In this document: positions 52,030-61,368 of the stretch, piece by piece
Layout: the number at the start of each line of letters is the position of its first letter
Numbering within the stretch: the first letter of the stretch is position 1
Assembly: GCA_019116455.1 (NCBI GenBank)
Contig: DXBR01000098.1
Coordinates: 1-64,000, forward strand
Source: Anaerobutyricum stercoris
Lineage (GTDB): Bacteria > Bacillota > Clostridia > Lachnospirales > Lachnospiraceae
Direction of reading: 5' to 3'
DNA: 64,000 nt
Notes under the pieces: generated by a model
The model's input: only the letters and a program-made list of their open reading frames with translations
The model's database searches: none
Told to the model about the DNA's origin: nothing
Position numbers and translations under genes: made by a program

Positions 52030-53805
52030 TTATGCGTTTTTCTCCAGCACCCTCTGATAAAATGCATCGATATCCCGGCGGTACTGCGCAAACATTTCCA
52101 GTCGGTCGTTCGGCACATCATATTTGATGGCAATGATCTTATCAAATATTTTCTCTTCCTTAAGCACAGACATCGGGTGTCCCATGGACACAAGGGTGCG
52201 GGCAAGTTTATAAAGATACAATATGATATCCATCATCAGGAACTGCTTTTCCATGGATACGCAGGTATCCTCCTGATGAAAGGCATTCTGCTGTAAAAAT
52301 CCCAGCCGGATGACACGGGCGATCTCAAGCACCAGCTTCTGGTCATCCGGAAGCACGTCGCTTCCGATGAGCTTGACGATCTCGAGAAGACTGCTCTCCT
52401 GATTGAGCAGCGCCATGAGGCGGTTGCGGTATTCCACAAACTGCGGGGAAACATTGTCTCTGTACCACGGGCTTAAATCGCCCAGATACTCGCTGTAACT
52501 GGTAAGCCAGTGAATAGCCGGAAAATGTCTCGCGTAGGCAAGGCTCTTATCCAGTCCCCAGAAACATCGGACAAAGCGCTTTGTATTCTGAGTGACCGGC
52601 TCGGAAAAGTCTCCGCCCTGCGGGGAAACCGCGCCGATGATGGTGACGGAACCGTTAGTTCCGTTGAGGTTATGCATCATGCCGGCTCTCTCATAAAAGG
52701 CTGACAGACGAGAAGCCAGATACGCCGGAAAACCTTCCTCTGCCGGCATCTCTTCCAGACGGCCGGACAACTCACGGAGCGCTTCCGCCCAGCGGGAAGT
52801 GGAATCTGCCATGATGGCCACATCGTAGCCCATATCCCGGTAATATTCAGCCAAAGTCAGTCCGGTGTATATGCTGGCCTCCCTGGCTGCCACCGGCATA
52901 TTGGAAGTATTAGCAATGAGTGTCGTCCGGTCCATGAGCGGCTGTCCGCTTCTGGGATCCATCAGTTCACTGAACTCCTCCAGAACCTGCGTCATCTCAT
53001 TGCCTCGCTCTCCGCATCCGATATAGATTATGATATCCGCATCCGCCCATTTGGCGATCTGGTGCTGCGTCATGGTCTTACCTGTTCCGAAACCTCCCGG
53101 AATAGCCGCCGTTCCGCCCTTCGCGATGGGAAACATCGTATCGATGATACGCTGTCCTGTGACCAGAGGCACAGAAACCGGGAACCGGTGATGGCAGGGT
53201 CTCGCCGTCCGGATCGGCCAGTGCTGCGTCATGGTCAGCTTCCTTTCCGTCCCGTCAGAGAGCTTCAGCACCACAAGGGGCTCATCAATGGTGTAAGTCC
53301 CGTCCGGCACTGTCTCCACGACCGTTCCTTCCACATCGGGAGGAACCATACATTTATGAACGATAGCCCGGGTTTCCGGAACCTCTGCAATAATATCCCC
53401 GCCATGGAGATATTGTCCTTTTTCAACCGTAATATGCGCTTTCCATTTTTTCTGGCGATCCAGAGAGTCTACACTGACTCCGCGGGTAATAAATGCTCCT
53501 GCCGACTCTGCGATCCGCTCCAGCGGCCGTTCGATACCATCAAAAATGTTGTTGAGAATCCCGGGAGCAAGGGTAACGGAAACGGCGCTGCCGCTTGCTA
53601 CCACTTCTTCTCCCGGACGCAGGCCCGTAGTCTCTTCGTACACCTGCACGGTGGTTCTGTCCTTATCGAGAGCAATGACCTCGCCCACCAGCTTCTGTCT
53701 GCCGACATAGACCATCTCCGCCATACGAAATCCTGTATTACCTTTCAGATAGACGACAGGGCCGTTAATTCCATAAATCTTTCCGGTTTTAAGCAACGCC
53801 GTCAC
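52030..53805 (-). CDS. ntpA: V/A-type ATPase catalytic subunit A
   Basis: 591 residues. The P-loop GGFGTGKTMTQHQ (about 235) and the family-specific non-homologous insert (about 110-190) identify the catalytic subunit. Other motifs are YIGCGERGNEMTQVLEEF and MADSTSRWAEALREL. It hydrolyses or makes ATP. Its start overlaps the ntpE end by 17 nt, so translation is coupled. Confidence 0.97.
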   Translation of the reverse strand: MTALLKTGKIYGINGPVVYLKGNTGFRMAEMVYVGRQKLVGEVIALDKDRTTVQVYEETTGLRPGEEVVASGSAVSVTLAPGILNNIFDGIERPLERIAESAGAFITRGVSVDSLDRQKKWKAHITVEKGQYLHGGDIIAEVPETRAIVHKCMVPPDVEGTVVETVPDGTYTIDEPLVVLKLSDGTERKLTMTQHWPIRTARPCHHRFPVSVPLVTGQRIIDTMFPIAKGGTAAIPGGFGTGKTMTQHQIAKWADADIIIYIGCGERGNEMTQVLEEFSELMDPRSGQPLMDRTTLIANTSNMPVAAREASIYTGLTLAEYYRDMGYDVAIMADSTSRWAEALRELSGRLEEMPAEEGFPAYLASRLSAFYERAGMMHNLNGTNGSVTIIGAVSPQGGDFSEPVTQNTKRFVRCFWGLDKSLAYARHFPAIHWLTSYSEYLGDLSPWYRDNVSPQFVEYRNRLMALLNQESSLLEIVKLIGSDVLPDDQKLVLEIARVIRLGFLQQNAFHQEDTCVSMEKQFLMMDIILYLYKLARTLVSMGHPMSVLKEEKIFDKIIAIKYDVPNDRLEMFAQYRRDIDAFYQRVLEKNA

Positions 53806-54376
53806 CTCCTAAAAACAAAAACTTCTCATACTCATCCCGAAGCTGTGTCCGGAAGGAATGGTCGATGAGAATGTTGCGGCTTGAAATCACCGCGCGCACC
53901 CCGCCGATGAAGTCCTCCTCACTGACTGTCAGCGAAACGCCGGTCAATTCTTCCAGCTCTTCCCGCTTCGCCTCATCGGACCCGTTGATATATATGGTAA
54001 CCAGTTCGTCGCCGGCGTACTTCTCGGCCTGCCTGATGCATTTCACAAGAAATTCATCATATGCCTCCGTCTTCATATATTCTGCAACCAGTTGTTTTGC
54101 CTCATCAAAAATCTTATCCTTCAGCTCCTGCTGCACCTTGCCGCGCCGACGTCTCTGTTCCAGCTGAAACTTTGCCCTGGCCTGATTCAACGCCAGCTTC
54201 GCCTTAGTTTTCTCCTCCATGATCCGGAGCTTGGACTGATGCATCGATTCCTTCTTATGATCTGCCAGCTCCTTTTCCAGTCTCTCCCGGTGAGAGTCAA
54301 TGATGGCATTGCCCTCCGCCCGCGCCTGCTCCATGGACGAGCTCTGCAGGTGCGTGATTTTTTCTTCTAAAGTCAA
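53789..54376 (-). CDS. ntpE: V/A-type ATPase subunit E
   Basis: 195 residues from a TTG at 54376, with AGGAGGG 7-8 nt upstream; the frame is open further 5' but has no site. The long N-terminal helix (MEQARAEGNAIIDSHRERLE) and C-terminal globular part fit the peripheral stalk subunit that pairs with G/H. Confidence 0.9.
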   Translation of the reverse strand: MTLEEKITHLQSSSMEQARAEGNAIIDSHRERLEKELADHKKESMHQSKLRIMEEKTKAKLALNQARAKFQLEQRRRRGKVQQELKDKIFDEAKQLVAEYMKTEAYDEFLVKCIRQAEKYAGDELVTIYINGSDEAKREELEELTGVSLTVSEEDFIGGVRAVISSRNILIDHSFRTQLRDEYEKFLFLGGDGVA

Positions 54377-54465
54377 GAGGAATCCCTCCTTTATGTCATT
54401 AAATGTACAGTGATTGTTACCGGTCACTGCATGAACAGTAACCAGTGATTACCTGTCTGCTCCCA

Positions 54466-54774
54466 TCACAGTTTAAGTCCGATGGCCTCCGTAATATAGG
54501 ATGTGATAAAATCTTTCTGCCTGCCGGTTCCATGCCGGTCGGGTATTTCCACCAGAAGCGGCATCTTTCGCTCCAGCCGGAAAGTATCAATGATATCCGG
54601 AAATTCTCTTCCGAACTTCTCCGTCAAAAGCACGATACCGACGCTCTTGTCTTTGAGGACCTTCTCCAGTTCTTCCCTGAGCTCCTCTCTCTCGTGAACC
54701 ACCACACCGTCAACTCCTGCCAGGCGCATCCCCGTATAGGTATCCACATTATCACTGATGAGATACATTTTCAT
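54466..54774 (-). CDS. ntpF: V/A-type ATPase subunit F
   Basis: 102 residues from the ATG at 54774, with GGAGG 8 nt upstream. Rossmann-like: KMYLISDNVDTYTGMRLAGV, then SVGIVLLTEKFGREF. It binds the D shaft. The spacer to the next gene (54377-54465) contains a 6 bp hairpin, CAGTGA/TCACTG. Confidence 0.92.
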   Translation of the reverse strand: MKMYLISDNVDTYTGMRLAGVDGVVVHEREELREELEKVLKDKSVGIVLLTEKFGREFPDIIDTFRLERKMPLLVEIPDRHGTGRQKDFITSYITEAIGLKL

Positions 54775-54963
54775 GGATATCGCCTCCTTCGCATTCCCAC
54801 TCCTGTATACGGTAACACCACGGATTGCTCCGCGCACTGCGCTCCCGCAATCCTTCCCACATTCGCATTCCCACACTATCGTGCTCCATGCTCATGTGGT
54901 GGCGGCTCCCAAAGCCATGCTTCTTCACGCTAGCGTGAAAGCCTGACTTTCTGGAGCCTGGTG
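54775..54963 (-). promoter_or_regulatory. K-F intergenic spacer with hairpins
   Basis: This 189 bp gap is the only long one inside the operon. It holds a hairpin with 7 bp arms GGATTGC/GCAATCC (54822-54828/54847-54853) and a palindrome TTCACGC-TA-GCGTGAA (54924-54939), plus a short repeat (TTCGCATTCCCAC) at about 54788 and 54862. No gene fits. It may adjust mRNA stability so that ring subunit K is made in excess. Confidence 0.4.
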
Positions 54964-55401
54964 TTACAGGTTTCCAAGAATCATGAAGGAGATGATCAGT
55001 CCATACAGGCAGACACCCTCTGCCAGACCTACGAAGATCAGCGACTTACCAAGAATACTGGAATCTTCACTTAACGCTCCCAGTGCGGCGCTGGCCGCGC
55101 TGGCCACGGCGATACCGCCGCCGATACAGGACAGACCGGTTACAAGGGCTGCCGCCAGATATCCAAGTCCTGTGGCGATGCCGGATGCCGACGCCGCGGC
55201 TGTCTCGGCTGCTTCCACATTCTGACCGCTGAACATCACCACGATGGCAACGAGCAATGTGCCGAAGAAAAATACGGTGTTGACGCCCAGTGTCTTTTTA
55301 TAACGTTTTTTACATTTCTCTCCCAGATAAAAATAACAAAACGGAAGAACAATACTTAAAATTAATGCTGCCATTAAAAGAATCTTGGTTATTACTGTCA
55401 T
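54964..55401 (-). CDS. ntpK: V/A-type ATPase membrane ring subunit K
   Basis: 145 residues with four membrane helices (about 3-25, 42-60, 74-108, 117-143). Only the second hairpin has the classic c-subunit pattern: GLSCIGGGIAVASAASAALG and, in helix 4, FVGLAEGVCLYGLI with the essential carboxylate Glu128. Aligned by eye to Enterococcus hirae NtpK, the helix 3 sodium ligand Gln110 is Val99, and helix 2 lacks the Thr-Gln ligands. This suggests proton rather than sodium coupling, by inference. Confidence 0.9.
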   Translation of the reverse strand: MTVITKILLMAALILSIVLPFCYFYLGEKCKKRYKKTLGVNTVFFFGTLLVAIVVMFSGQNVEAAETAAASASGIATGLGYLAAALVTGLSCIGGGIAVASAASAALGALSEDSSILGKSLIFVGLAEGVCLYGLIISFMILGNL

Positions 55402-55412
55402 GATAGGACCTC

Positions 55413-57353
55413 CTACTTTTTATTGGTTTTCTTTTTCGTATATGGAGTAAAGGCATGTCCGCTGCCTTTATAAAAACGGCTGAACATTTCATAATATTCC
55501 AGTCGAAGCACCTGTATACCGACGATGAGCCCCTCAAATCCGCATACAAAAAGGTTGCCGAGTATCACGCCGATCCAGTTCGGATTTCCACTCTCCGCTC
55601 CGGCCAGCTGCAGCACCACTTCCATGATGGCCGCGTGGCTGACTGCAAAGGCTCCGATACGGATAAAGGAAATCGTATTGGAAAAGTAGCTGAGCAATGT
55701 CTCAAACATTTCAAAAAAACCTTCCACCAGAAACATCGCCTTGCTCTCCTCCATCTTTCCGCTCTGCTTCCGTATAAGCCTGGTCAGCGGCTCCTTAAAC
55801 AAAATCAGAAGAAGAGGCACGCCAAACATCACCGCCATAACGATACCCGCAGGAAGCGGATTGCCGGTCAGGAACAAAACAATAGTAACGACAACCGCCG
55901 CATAGAATACAAGTCCCGCCGCGCCATTGGCATCAAACCACGCACTGCCGATATCTCTGTCCCGAAGCGCGTTGATGATGTGAAGCACCATGGCAACAAT
56001 GATCAGGAACATTCCAAAAGCCACCGCAACTACAAAGACCGTATTTAGCTTTCCCAGAAACGGCAGAGTCGTCATATTGTCAATAGGCCGTATCCAAAGG
56101 GGTTCCAGTACATTTTCAAACCCAAACACACTTCCGAACACAAAACCAAAAATCGTTGAAAAGAAACCGGCTGTGGAAATGATTCCTGCCAGCGGAGCTT
56201 TCTTAAAGTGATAAATAAGCGCTCCTCCGATGAGAAGAATCAATCCCTGTCCCACATCTCCGAACATGATACCGAAGATCAGGGAGTATGTGATTCCCAC
56301 AAACAGAGTCGGATCAAGCTCATTATGTGCCGGCAGCCCGTACATATGCACAAACATCTCAAATGGTTTGAAAAGCTTCGGATTCTCCAGCTTTGTCGGA
56401 GGCTCTCCAAAATACGCATCATGGTCATCTTCCACAACTACAAAGACCTTATCGTCATCCTGAATCTCTTTTACAAACTTATCCACATCGTCTTCTGCCA
56501 TCCAGCCGCAGAGAATATAATAATCTTCTTTATTATCTTCCATTCGTGCGGCCAGCTTACGGACATCAAAGTTATTGGAGAGTTCTTCCAGACGATTTTT
56601 GGCTGCGACAAGCTGCGGCGCCCTGTCGGCAAGCATTTTCCCTGCCTCCTTATCCAAATCGCTGAGCTCCCCGGCGATCTTCGCGTCTTCCCGGTCCAGA
56701 GAACGATATGCCTGCTCTGGCGTTCCCTCAAACTCATCCTTGAGTTCGATTCTCTCAAAATGGAGAGACCGGAATACAGCGTCCACTTTCTGCGTTTCCG
56801 CCGGCGCAACAAAATACGCTCCGTACACGTAGCTTTCGTCCCGCTGCCCTTCCACAAAAATCGCTCCCAGGTCATCCAACAGATATTTCTGCATTTTCTG
56901 ATAAAATTCAACGGCAATGCGCCCGAAGCGGTAGGTAATATATTTGTAGTGCAGCACCTTATGAAGATTGCAGTCCAGCGGACGGAACGGAGCGATAACT
57001 CGCTGTTTTGCGTGAATCTCCTCGCTGCGCTTCTTTAATTTTTCTTTTTTCTCCTGCAGAGACTGATAATCCTCTCCGGCCTGCCGCACCACTGCGAACA
57101 TATCGTCAAGTCCGAGAGAAGTATCCGGCTCCACCTCATCCGCATCCGGCAGATAACCCACAAACTCCGACGCCTTATTTAAAACATCACGATAAGGATT
57201 AATCTCTACAAAAGGCCTCAGATTATCCACGGTCCTGAGTTCTGACAGCGCAGATTCAAGCTGTATCTCATATCTGGACAGATACAGATCCGTCACCCGG
57301 TCTATATCGTTCCGGGGTCCGGATATATTGACAAATTTCATTTTTACAATCAT
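55413..57353 (-). CDS. ntpI: V/A-type ATPase subunit I (a-like stator)
   Basis: 646 residues. The N-terminal half is cytoplasmic with coiled coils (about 1-330). The C-terminal half has about seven or eight helices, starting near LDPTLFVGITYSLIFGIMFGDVG, and includes the ion-channel region FSNTISFIRIGAFAVSHAAI with its conserved Arg. It forms the ion half-channels against the K ring. GGAGG lies 9 nt before the ATG, which overlaps the ntpC stop by 4 nt. Confidence 0.95.
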   Translation of the reverse strand: MIVKMKFVNISGPRNDIDRVTDLYLSRYEIQLESALSELRTVDNLRPFVEINPYRDVLNKASEFVGYLPDADEVEPDTSLGLDDMFAVVRQAGEDYQSLQEKKEKLKKRSEEIHAKQRVIAPFRPLDCNLHKVLHYKYITYRFGRIAVEFYQKMQKYLLDDLGAIFVEGQRDESYVYGAYFVAPAETQKVDAVFRSLHFERIELKDEFEGTPEQAYRSLDREDAKIAGELSDLDKEAGKMLADRAPQLVAAKNRLEELSNNFDVRKLAARMEDNKEDYYILCGWMAEDDVDKFVKEIQDDDKVFVVVEDDHDAYFGEPPTKLENPKLFKPFEMFVHMYGLPAHNELDPTLFVGITYSLIFGIMFGDVGQGLILLIGGALIYHFKKAPLAGIISTAGFFSTIFGFVFGSVFGFENVLEPLWIRPIDNMTTLPFLGKLNTVFVVAVAFGMFLIIVAMVLHIINALRDRDIGSAWFDANGAAGLVFYAAVVVTIVLFLTGNPLPAGIVMAVMFGVPLLLILFKEPLTRLIRKQSGKMEESKAMFLVEGFFEMFETLLSYFSNTISFIRIGAFAVSHAAIMEVVLQLAGAESGNPNWIGVILGNLFVCGFEGLIVGIQVLRLEYYEMFSRFYKGSGHAFTPYTKKKTNKK

Positions 57354-58396
57354 TGTGTTCTACCTCCAATGTATGCCAGCGTCTCGCCCGGAGTCAGACT
57401 GTACCGTACACATTCCATGGCAGTAGTCAGTTTCTTGATTTCCTCTTCTTTCAGAAAAAGATAGGTATTTACCGCCGCTATAGAATAAGGATTCCGCCGC
57501 CGGTCCACAGTGTACAGATAATGCAGACAATCCGCATACATCTGCTCTATGGTCATGTTCTGATGAAAGTCGTAATGACGGGCGTAAGTTGTCCTGTCCA
57601 CCGCAGCCTGCAGCTCATCAAGTCCCGGCGCTTCCACCATATTTTTGATACTGTCCACAGACAGTTTGTAATGAATCGGAATCAGCAGCAGATAAATATC
57701 CGCAGGCTTCATATTATAATACTTTTTTGCCCGGTATATCCACTGCATATTAAGCAGATCGATCTTAGATCCGCAGTCTCTGGTAAACAGCTCCCGGTCC
57801 GCCTTCTTCAGTATCTTTCTCTGTTCCTTCCATATAGATGTAAAGTAATAGAGATTCAGTGTCAGGTCGTAATCATAGAGAGTAACATTCTGAGAATCCC
57901 TGAGTTTCTTCAGAGGTTCATAATATTCCGTGTCCCTAAGATTCTCCACCAGCTCATCCGTTGTCCGGGATGTAATCAGACTTTCGATGGATATTTGTGA
58001 ATAGCGGTCAAAAAATGGCTGTTTATACGCCAGATCGAATGGCTGCTTATAATGATTAATGACAATCCGCAGACAGTAATTTATCAGATCTATCTCATAG
58101 GATTTCATGATCAGACGCATAAAACGCCGCTGCTTCTGCCCACAAAACCGGTACAGTTTCGTATAATCATGATACAGCGACTGTATCAGCACCTTTTCAA
58201 TATTTCCACGGTGAATCTGCTCTTCCTCCAGGGTATCCAGCACATCCACATATGCTGTATTTTTCTTCAGATACTCCACAATTTCCGGCACACTTCCAAG
58301 TCCCGCAATAATCTCAAACTGCTGACTGCTCAGCAGCTTCCCTTCCATTGCCCGCGCCTTGGTCACGATCCCGCTGTAAGCTAGTAAATTTCCCAT
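57350..58396 (-). CDS. ntpC: V/A-type ATPase subunit C
   Basis: 348 residues of the V1AC39 family, nearly all helical: opening GNLLAYSGIVTKARAMEG, tandem helical repeats, and NPYSIAAVNTYLFLKEEEIK at the C-terminus. It links the D/F shaft to the K ring. Its ATG lies 3 bp after the G/H stop. Confidence 0.93.
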   Translation of the reverse strand: MGNLLAYSGIVTKARAMEGKLLSSQQFEIIAGLGSVPEIVEYLKKNTAYVDVLDTLEEEQIHRGNIEKVLIQSLYHDYTKLYRFCGQKQRRFMRLIMKSYEIDLINYCLRIVINHYKQPFDLAYKQPFFDRYSQISIESLITSRTTDELVENLRDTEYYEPLKKLRDSQNVTLYDYDLTLNLYYFTSIWKEQRKILKKADRELFTRDCGSKIDLLNMQWIYRAKKYYNMKPADIYLLLIPIHYKLSVDSIKNMVEAPGLDELQAAVDRTTYARHYDFHQNMTIEQMYADCLHYLYTVDRRRNPYSIAAVNTYLFLKEEEIKKLTTAMECVRYSLTPGETLAYIGGRTQ

Positions 58397-58399
58397 AAG

Positions 58400-58711
58400 C
58401 TACACCTCGGTAATCCGTTTCAAAATATTTTTGGCATATTCTGTATGACGTTCGGCGTAGTCCTCCTTCAGCGCCTGAATCTCTTTTCCGCCTGCGCCGT
58501 TTTGTCCGTCAAGAATCTCTGAGGTATCCTTATCCAATTTACTCTGGATTGTCTGAATCCGTGCCCGAGTCTTCTCTTCCAGTTCCTCGTCAAAGCGCCT
58601 GCGTTTTTCGTCATATTCTTTGTCCAGAACCGCCTTCTGCTCCTCGGCGTGTTCCACAATGGAAGAAGCAGTCTCCTCAATCTCTGTCAATCTATTGATA
58701 ATTGAGTCCAT
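58400..58711 (-). CDS. ntpG: V/A-type ATPase subunit G/H (peripheral stalk)
   Basis: 103 residues from the ATG at 58711, with GGAGGG 5 nt upstream. Almost one continuous coiled coil (SSIVEHAEEQKAVLDKEYDE onward). It pairs with subunit E to form the outer stalk. First gene of the operon. The letter used (G or H) differs between systems. Confidence 0.85.
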   Translation of the reverse strand: MDSIINRLTEIEETASSIVEHAEEQKAVLDKEYDEKRRRFDEELEEKTRARIQTIQSKLDKDTSEILDGQNGAGGKEIQALKEDYAERHTEYAKNILKRITEV

Positions 58712-58842
58712 ATCAACCCTCCTGTTTATGACAATATTTTGTTTTTTCATACCCCATTCTATTCACATATAATTTAGAAGTATTTTGTGAATATAAGGTA
58801 AAAATAAACAAATTCAGACAAGAAAAAATTCCAACTTTCGTT

Positions 58843-58871
58843 AGTATAGCACAGTCTTTTTGAAATCACAA
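58843..58871 (-). promoter_or_regulatory. Promoter of the V-ATPase operon
   Basis: Minus strand TTGTGA (58866-58871), 17 bp spacer, TATACT (58843-58848), with TG one base before the -10. Transcription would begin near 58836, giving a leader of about 125 nt. Confidence 0.7.
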
Positions 58872-58938
58872 CAGAGGAAATTCTTTCATCACTAAAGATT
58901 CGGCTAAGAAAATTTATGGCTGTTCCACCGGAATTTCC

Positions 58939-58973
58939 TGTAAAAAAAACAGGAGGCGTAAAACCTCCTGTTT
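58939..58973 (-). terminator. Terminator of proS
   Basis: 10 bp perfect stem AAACAGGAGG/CCTCCTGTTT (58947-58956/58964-58973), followed on the minus strand by TTTTTAC. It lies 12 bp after the proS stop and insulates the V-ATPase promoter. Confidence 0.9.
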
Positions 58974-58984
58974 CTGTTTAATAA

Positions 58985-60421
58985 TTAATATGCTTTTCCG
59001 AAGTATACTTCACATTTTGCCGGCTTGCCGCAGTGTACACAAACATCAGAATGTTTCTCCTGCTCAAACGGCATACAGCGGGTAGTAGCGCCGGTCTCTT
59101 CTTTGATGGCTTCCTCGCAGGCTCTGTCGCCGCACCACATAGCGCGGATAAAGCCCTGTTTTGTATTTAAGAAATCCTGGAACTCATCCCAGTTATGAGC
59201 CACATGGGTGTTAGCGTCCAGATGCTCTTTGGCTCTGTCATACATATCTTTCTGCATTTCTTCCAGAACCTCACCCAGCCTTACCGGCAGCTCATCGATG
59301 GATACCACGATCTTCTCGCGGGTATCTCGGCGGACGATCACCGCCTGATTCTTCTCGATATCCTTCGGTCCGATCTCGATACGGGTCGGGATACCCTGAA
59401 TCTCCTGTTCGCTGAACTTCCATCCCGGAGACTTGTCGGAATCATCTACTTTGACGGAGTATTCACCCTTCAGCATATCACGAAGTTCAAATGCTTTGTC
59501 AAGCACACCTTCTTTCTTCTGCTGAATCGGAATGATCATGGTCTGCACCGGTGCAATTCTCGGCGGCAGTACCAGACCGCTGTCATCACCGTGTACCATG
59601 ATGATAGCTCCGATGATACGGGTGGACATACCCCATGACGTCTCATAAACCGGAGACAGCTTGTTTTCTTTATTGGCATACTGAATGCCGAAGGCTTCCG
59701 CGAAACCGGAACCGAAGTTGTGGCTGGTACCAGACTGAAGAGCCTTTCCGTCGTGCATCAGCGCCTCGATGGTATAGGTAGCCTCTGCGCCAGCAAACTT
59801 TTCTTTGTCAGTCTTCTTTCCTTTTACCAGAGGGATCGCCAGAATCTCTTCGCAGAAATCTGCATATACATTGAGCATCTGCTCGGTTCTCTCTTCTGCC
59901 TCTTCCGGCGTTGCATGGAAAGTATGTCCTTCCTGCCATAAGAACTCCGCGGAACGAAGGAACGGACGGGTGGTCTTTTCCCAGCGAAGTACGGAACACC
60001 ACTGATTATATACTACCGGCAGGTCTCTGTGGGAATGGACGATATCTTTCACATGATCGCAGAACAGAGTCTCGGATGTCGGACGGATACAGAGTCTCTC
60101 CGCCAGCTTTTCCTCGCCGCCCTGTGTTACCCATGCTACCTCCGGCGCAAATCCTTCCACATGGTCTTTCTCTTTCTGAAGAAGATTCTCCGGAATCAGC
60201 ATCGGCAGATATACATTTTCCACGCCGGTCTCTTTAAATCTTCTGTCCAGTTCTTTCTGAATATTCTCCCAGATGGCATAGCCTCTAGGACGGATGATCA
60301 TACATCCTTTCACATTGGAGTAGGACACCAGCTCCGCCTTAGTCACCACATCGGTATACCACTGGGCGAAATCTTCATCCATTGGGGTAATTGCTTCCAC
60401 AAGCTTCTTTTCTTTGGCCAT
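58985..60421 (-). CDS. proS: Prolyl-tRNA synthetase, type 3 (eukaryote/archaeal-like)
   Basis: 478 residues from the ATG at 60421, with AAAGGAAA upstream. Class II motifs are seen in KGCMIIRPRGYAIWENIQ, LCIRPTSETLFCDHVKDI and VLRWEKTTRPFLRSAEFLWQ. The C-terminal zinc-like region has Cys residues (GDRACEEAIKEE, HSDVCVHCGKPAKCEVYFG), and there is no bacterial editing insert. It charges tRNA-Pro. The short type lacks cis-editing of Ala-tRNA-Pro, which must be done by a separate protein. Confidence 0.95.
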   Translation of the reverse strand: MAKEKKLVEAITPMDEDFAQWYTDVVTKAELVSYSNVKGCMIIRPRGYAIWENIQKELDRRFKETGVENVYLPMLIPENLLQKEKDHVEGFAPEVAWVTQGGEEKLAERLCIRPTSETLFCDHVKDIVHSHRDLPVVYNQWCSVLRWEKTTRPFLRSAEFLWQEGHTFHATPEEAEERTEQMLNVYADFCEEILAIPLVKGKKTDKEKFAGAEATYTIEALMHDGKALQSGTSHNFGSGFAEAFGIQYANKENKLSPVYETSWGMSTRIIGAIIMVHGDDSGLVLPPRIAPVQTMIIPIQQKKEGVLDKAFELRDMLKGEYSVKVDDSDKSPGWKFSEQEIQGIPTRIEIGPKDIEKNQAVIVRRDTREKIVVSIDELPVRLGEVLEEMQKDMYDRAKEHLDANTHVAHNWDEFQDFLNTKQGFIRAMWCGDRACEEAIKEETGATTRCMPFEQEKHSDVCVHCGKPAKCEVYFGKAY

Positions 60422-60452
60422 AATTTTTTCCTTTCCTGCACTCTCTTTTATT

Positions 60453-60494
60453 GGTCTCTGCGAAACTGCCGCCGCAGGGCGCACCGCAGAAACC
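60453..60494 (-). promoter_or_regulatory. Hairpin in the proS leader
   Basis: 10 bp stem GGTCTCTGCG/CGCAGAAACC (60453-60462/60485-60494; one G-U in the minus-strand RNA), with an inner CGCC/GGCG stem, about 30 nt before the proS start. There is no T-box GGUGG sequence nearby, so it is not a T-box. Confidence 0.5.
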
Positions 60495-60598
60495 ATGGTT
60501 AAAACATCTGTCAGATTATCGCATAAATATACCGGTTTATTTTAGAATACACATGGATTTTTGTCAACACAAACTCTGCACGCGCAAAAAAGGAGGCA

Positions 60599-61312
60599 TC
60601 AATATGCCTCCACATCCATTTTTTCAAACGCCTCCCCCTGCGGTTCGGTTTTAAATACAAGCTCTTCGCCGGTCACAGGATGACGGAACGCCAGCCTGGT
60701 GGAATACAGTCCCAGCTGCATATATTTTTTCTTTGTATTCTGAAATTTCGGATTGTATTTAGTATCACCGTATAGACCAAGGCCACGGGAAGAGAACTGT
60801 ACCCGGATTTGATGATGCCGTCCTGTATACAGAATGATCAGCACCCAGGACAGTATGCCGTCGCGAGTCTCGATCTGATCGATCAGCTCGTAATCCAGCA
60901 CCGCATGTTTTCCGCCTTTTGTTCCTTCCGGGACTACCCTGGTGGTGTTGGTCTTTCCGTCCCGAAGCAGGGTATCCTCAAAAGTTCCGAACTCCTCCGG
61001 CAGATCGCCGCAGACCACAGCCTGATAGCATTTTTCAAATTCATGATCCTGAATCTGTCTGCTCAGCTCAGCCGCAGCTTCTCTGGTCTTTGCAAAAACC
61101 ATCAGACCTCCCACCGGACGGTCCAGCCGATGTACGGCTGTAAGATACGGTTCTTCATTTCCCTCCTGCTTTTCAAAAAGATAATGCTTCAAATAGGTTT
61201 CCACATCTACATTTCCACTGGTATCCGGCTGTACCGGCATCCCCGCCGGCTTTTCGCATACCAGAACGCTGTCATCCTCGAATACAATCGGAATCTTTTT
61301 CTTCCCCAGCAT
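60599..61312 (-). CDS. RluA-family pseudouridine synthase
   Basis: 237 residues from the ATG at 61312; longer in-frame starts have no better ribosome site. The catalytic-Asp motif is HRLDRPVGGLMVFAKT; other family segments are VVCGDLPEEFG and TGRHHQIRVQFSSRGLGLYG. There is no S4 domain. It converts uridine to pseudouridine in rRNA or tRNA, but the target base cannot be told. It follows the response regulator after about 55 bp. Confidence 0.9.
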   Translation of the reverse strand: MLGKKKIPIVFEDDSVLVCEKPAGMPVQPDTSGNVDVETYLKHYLFEKQEGNEEPYLTAVHRLDRPVGGLMVFAKTREAAAELSRQIQDHEFEKCYQAVVCGDLPEEFGTFEDTLLRDGKTNTTRVVPEGTKGGKHAVLDYELIDQIETRDGILSWVLIILYTGRHHQIRVQFSSRGLGLYGDTKYNPKFQNTKKKYMQLGLYSTRLAFRHPVTGEELVFKTEPQGEAFEKMDVEAY

Positions 61313-61368
61313 CTTGTCACCTGCTTCCTGTCTTTTCGGCGGAAGCTTCCTTTCTTCTTTGATACATT

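Noticed and set aside
60422..60598. T-box riboswitch upstream of proS
   Set aside because: No T-box core sequence is present; only a simple GC-rich hairpin.
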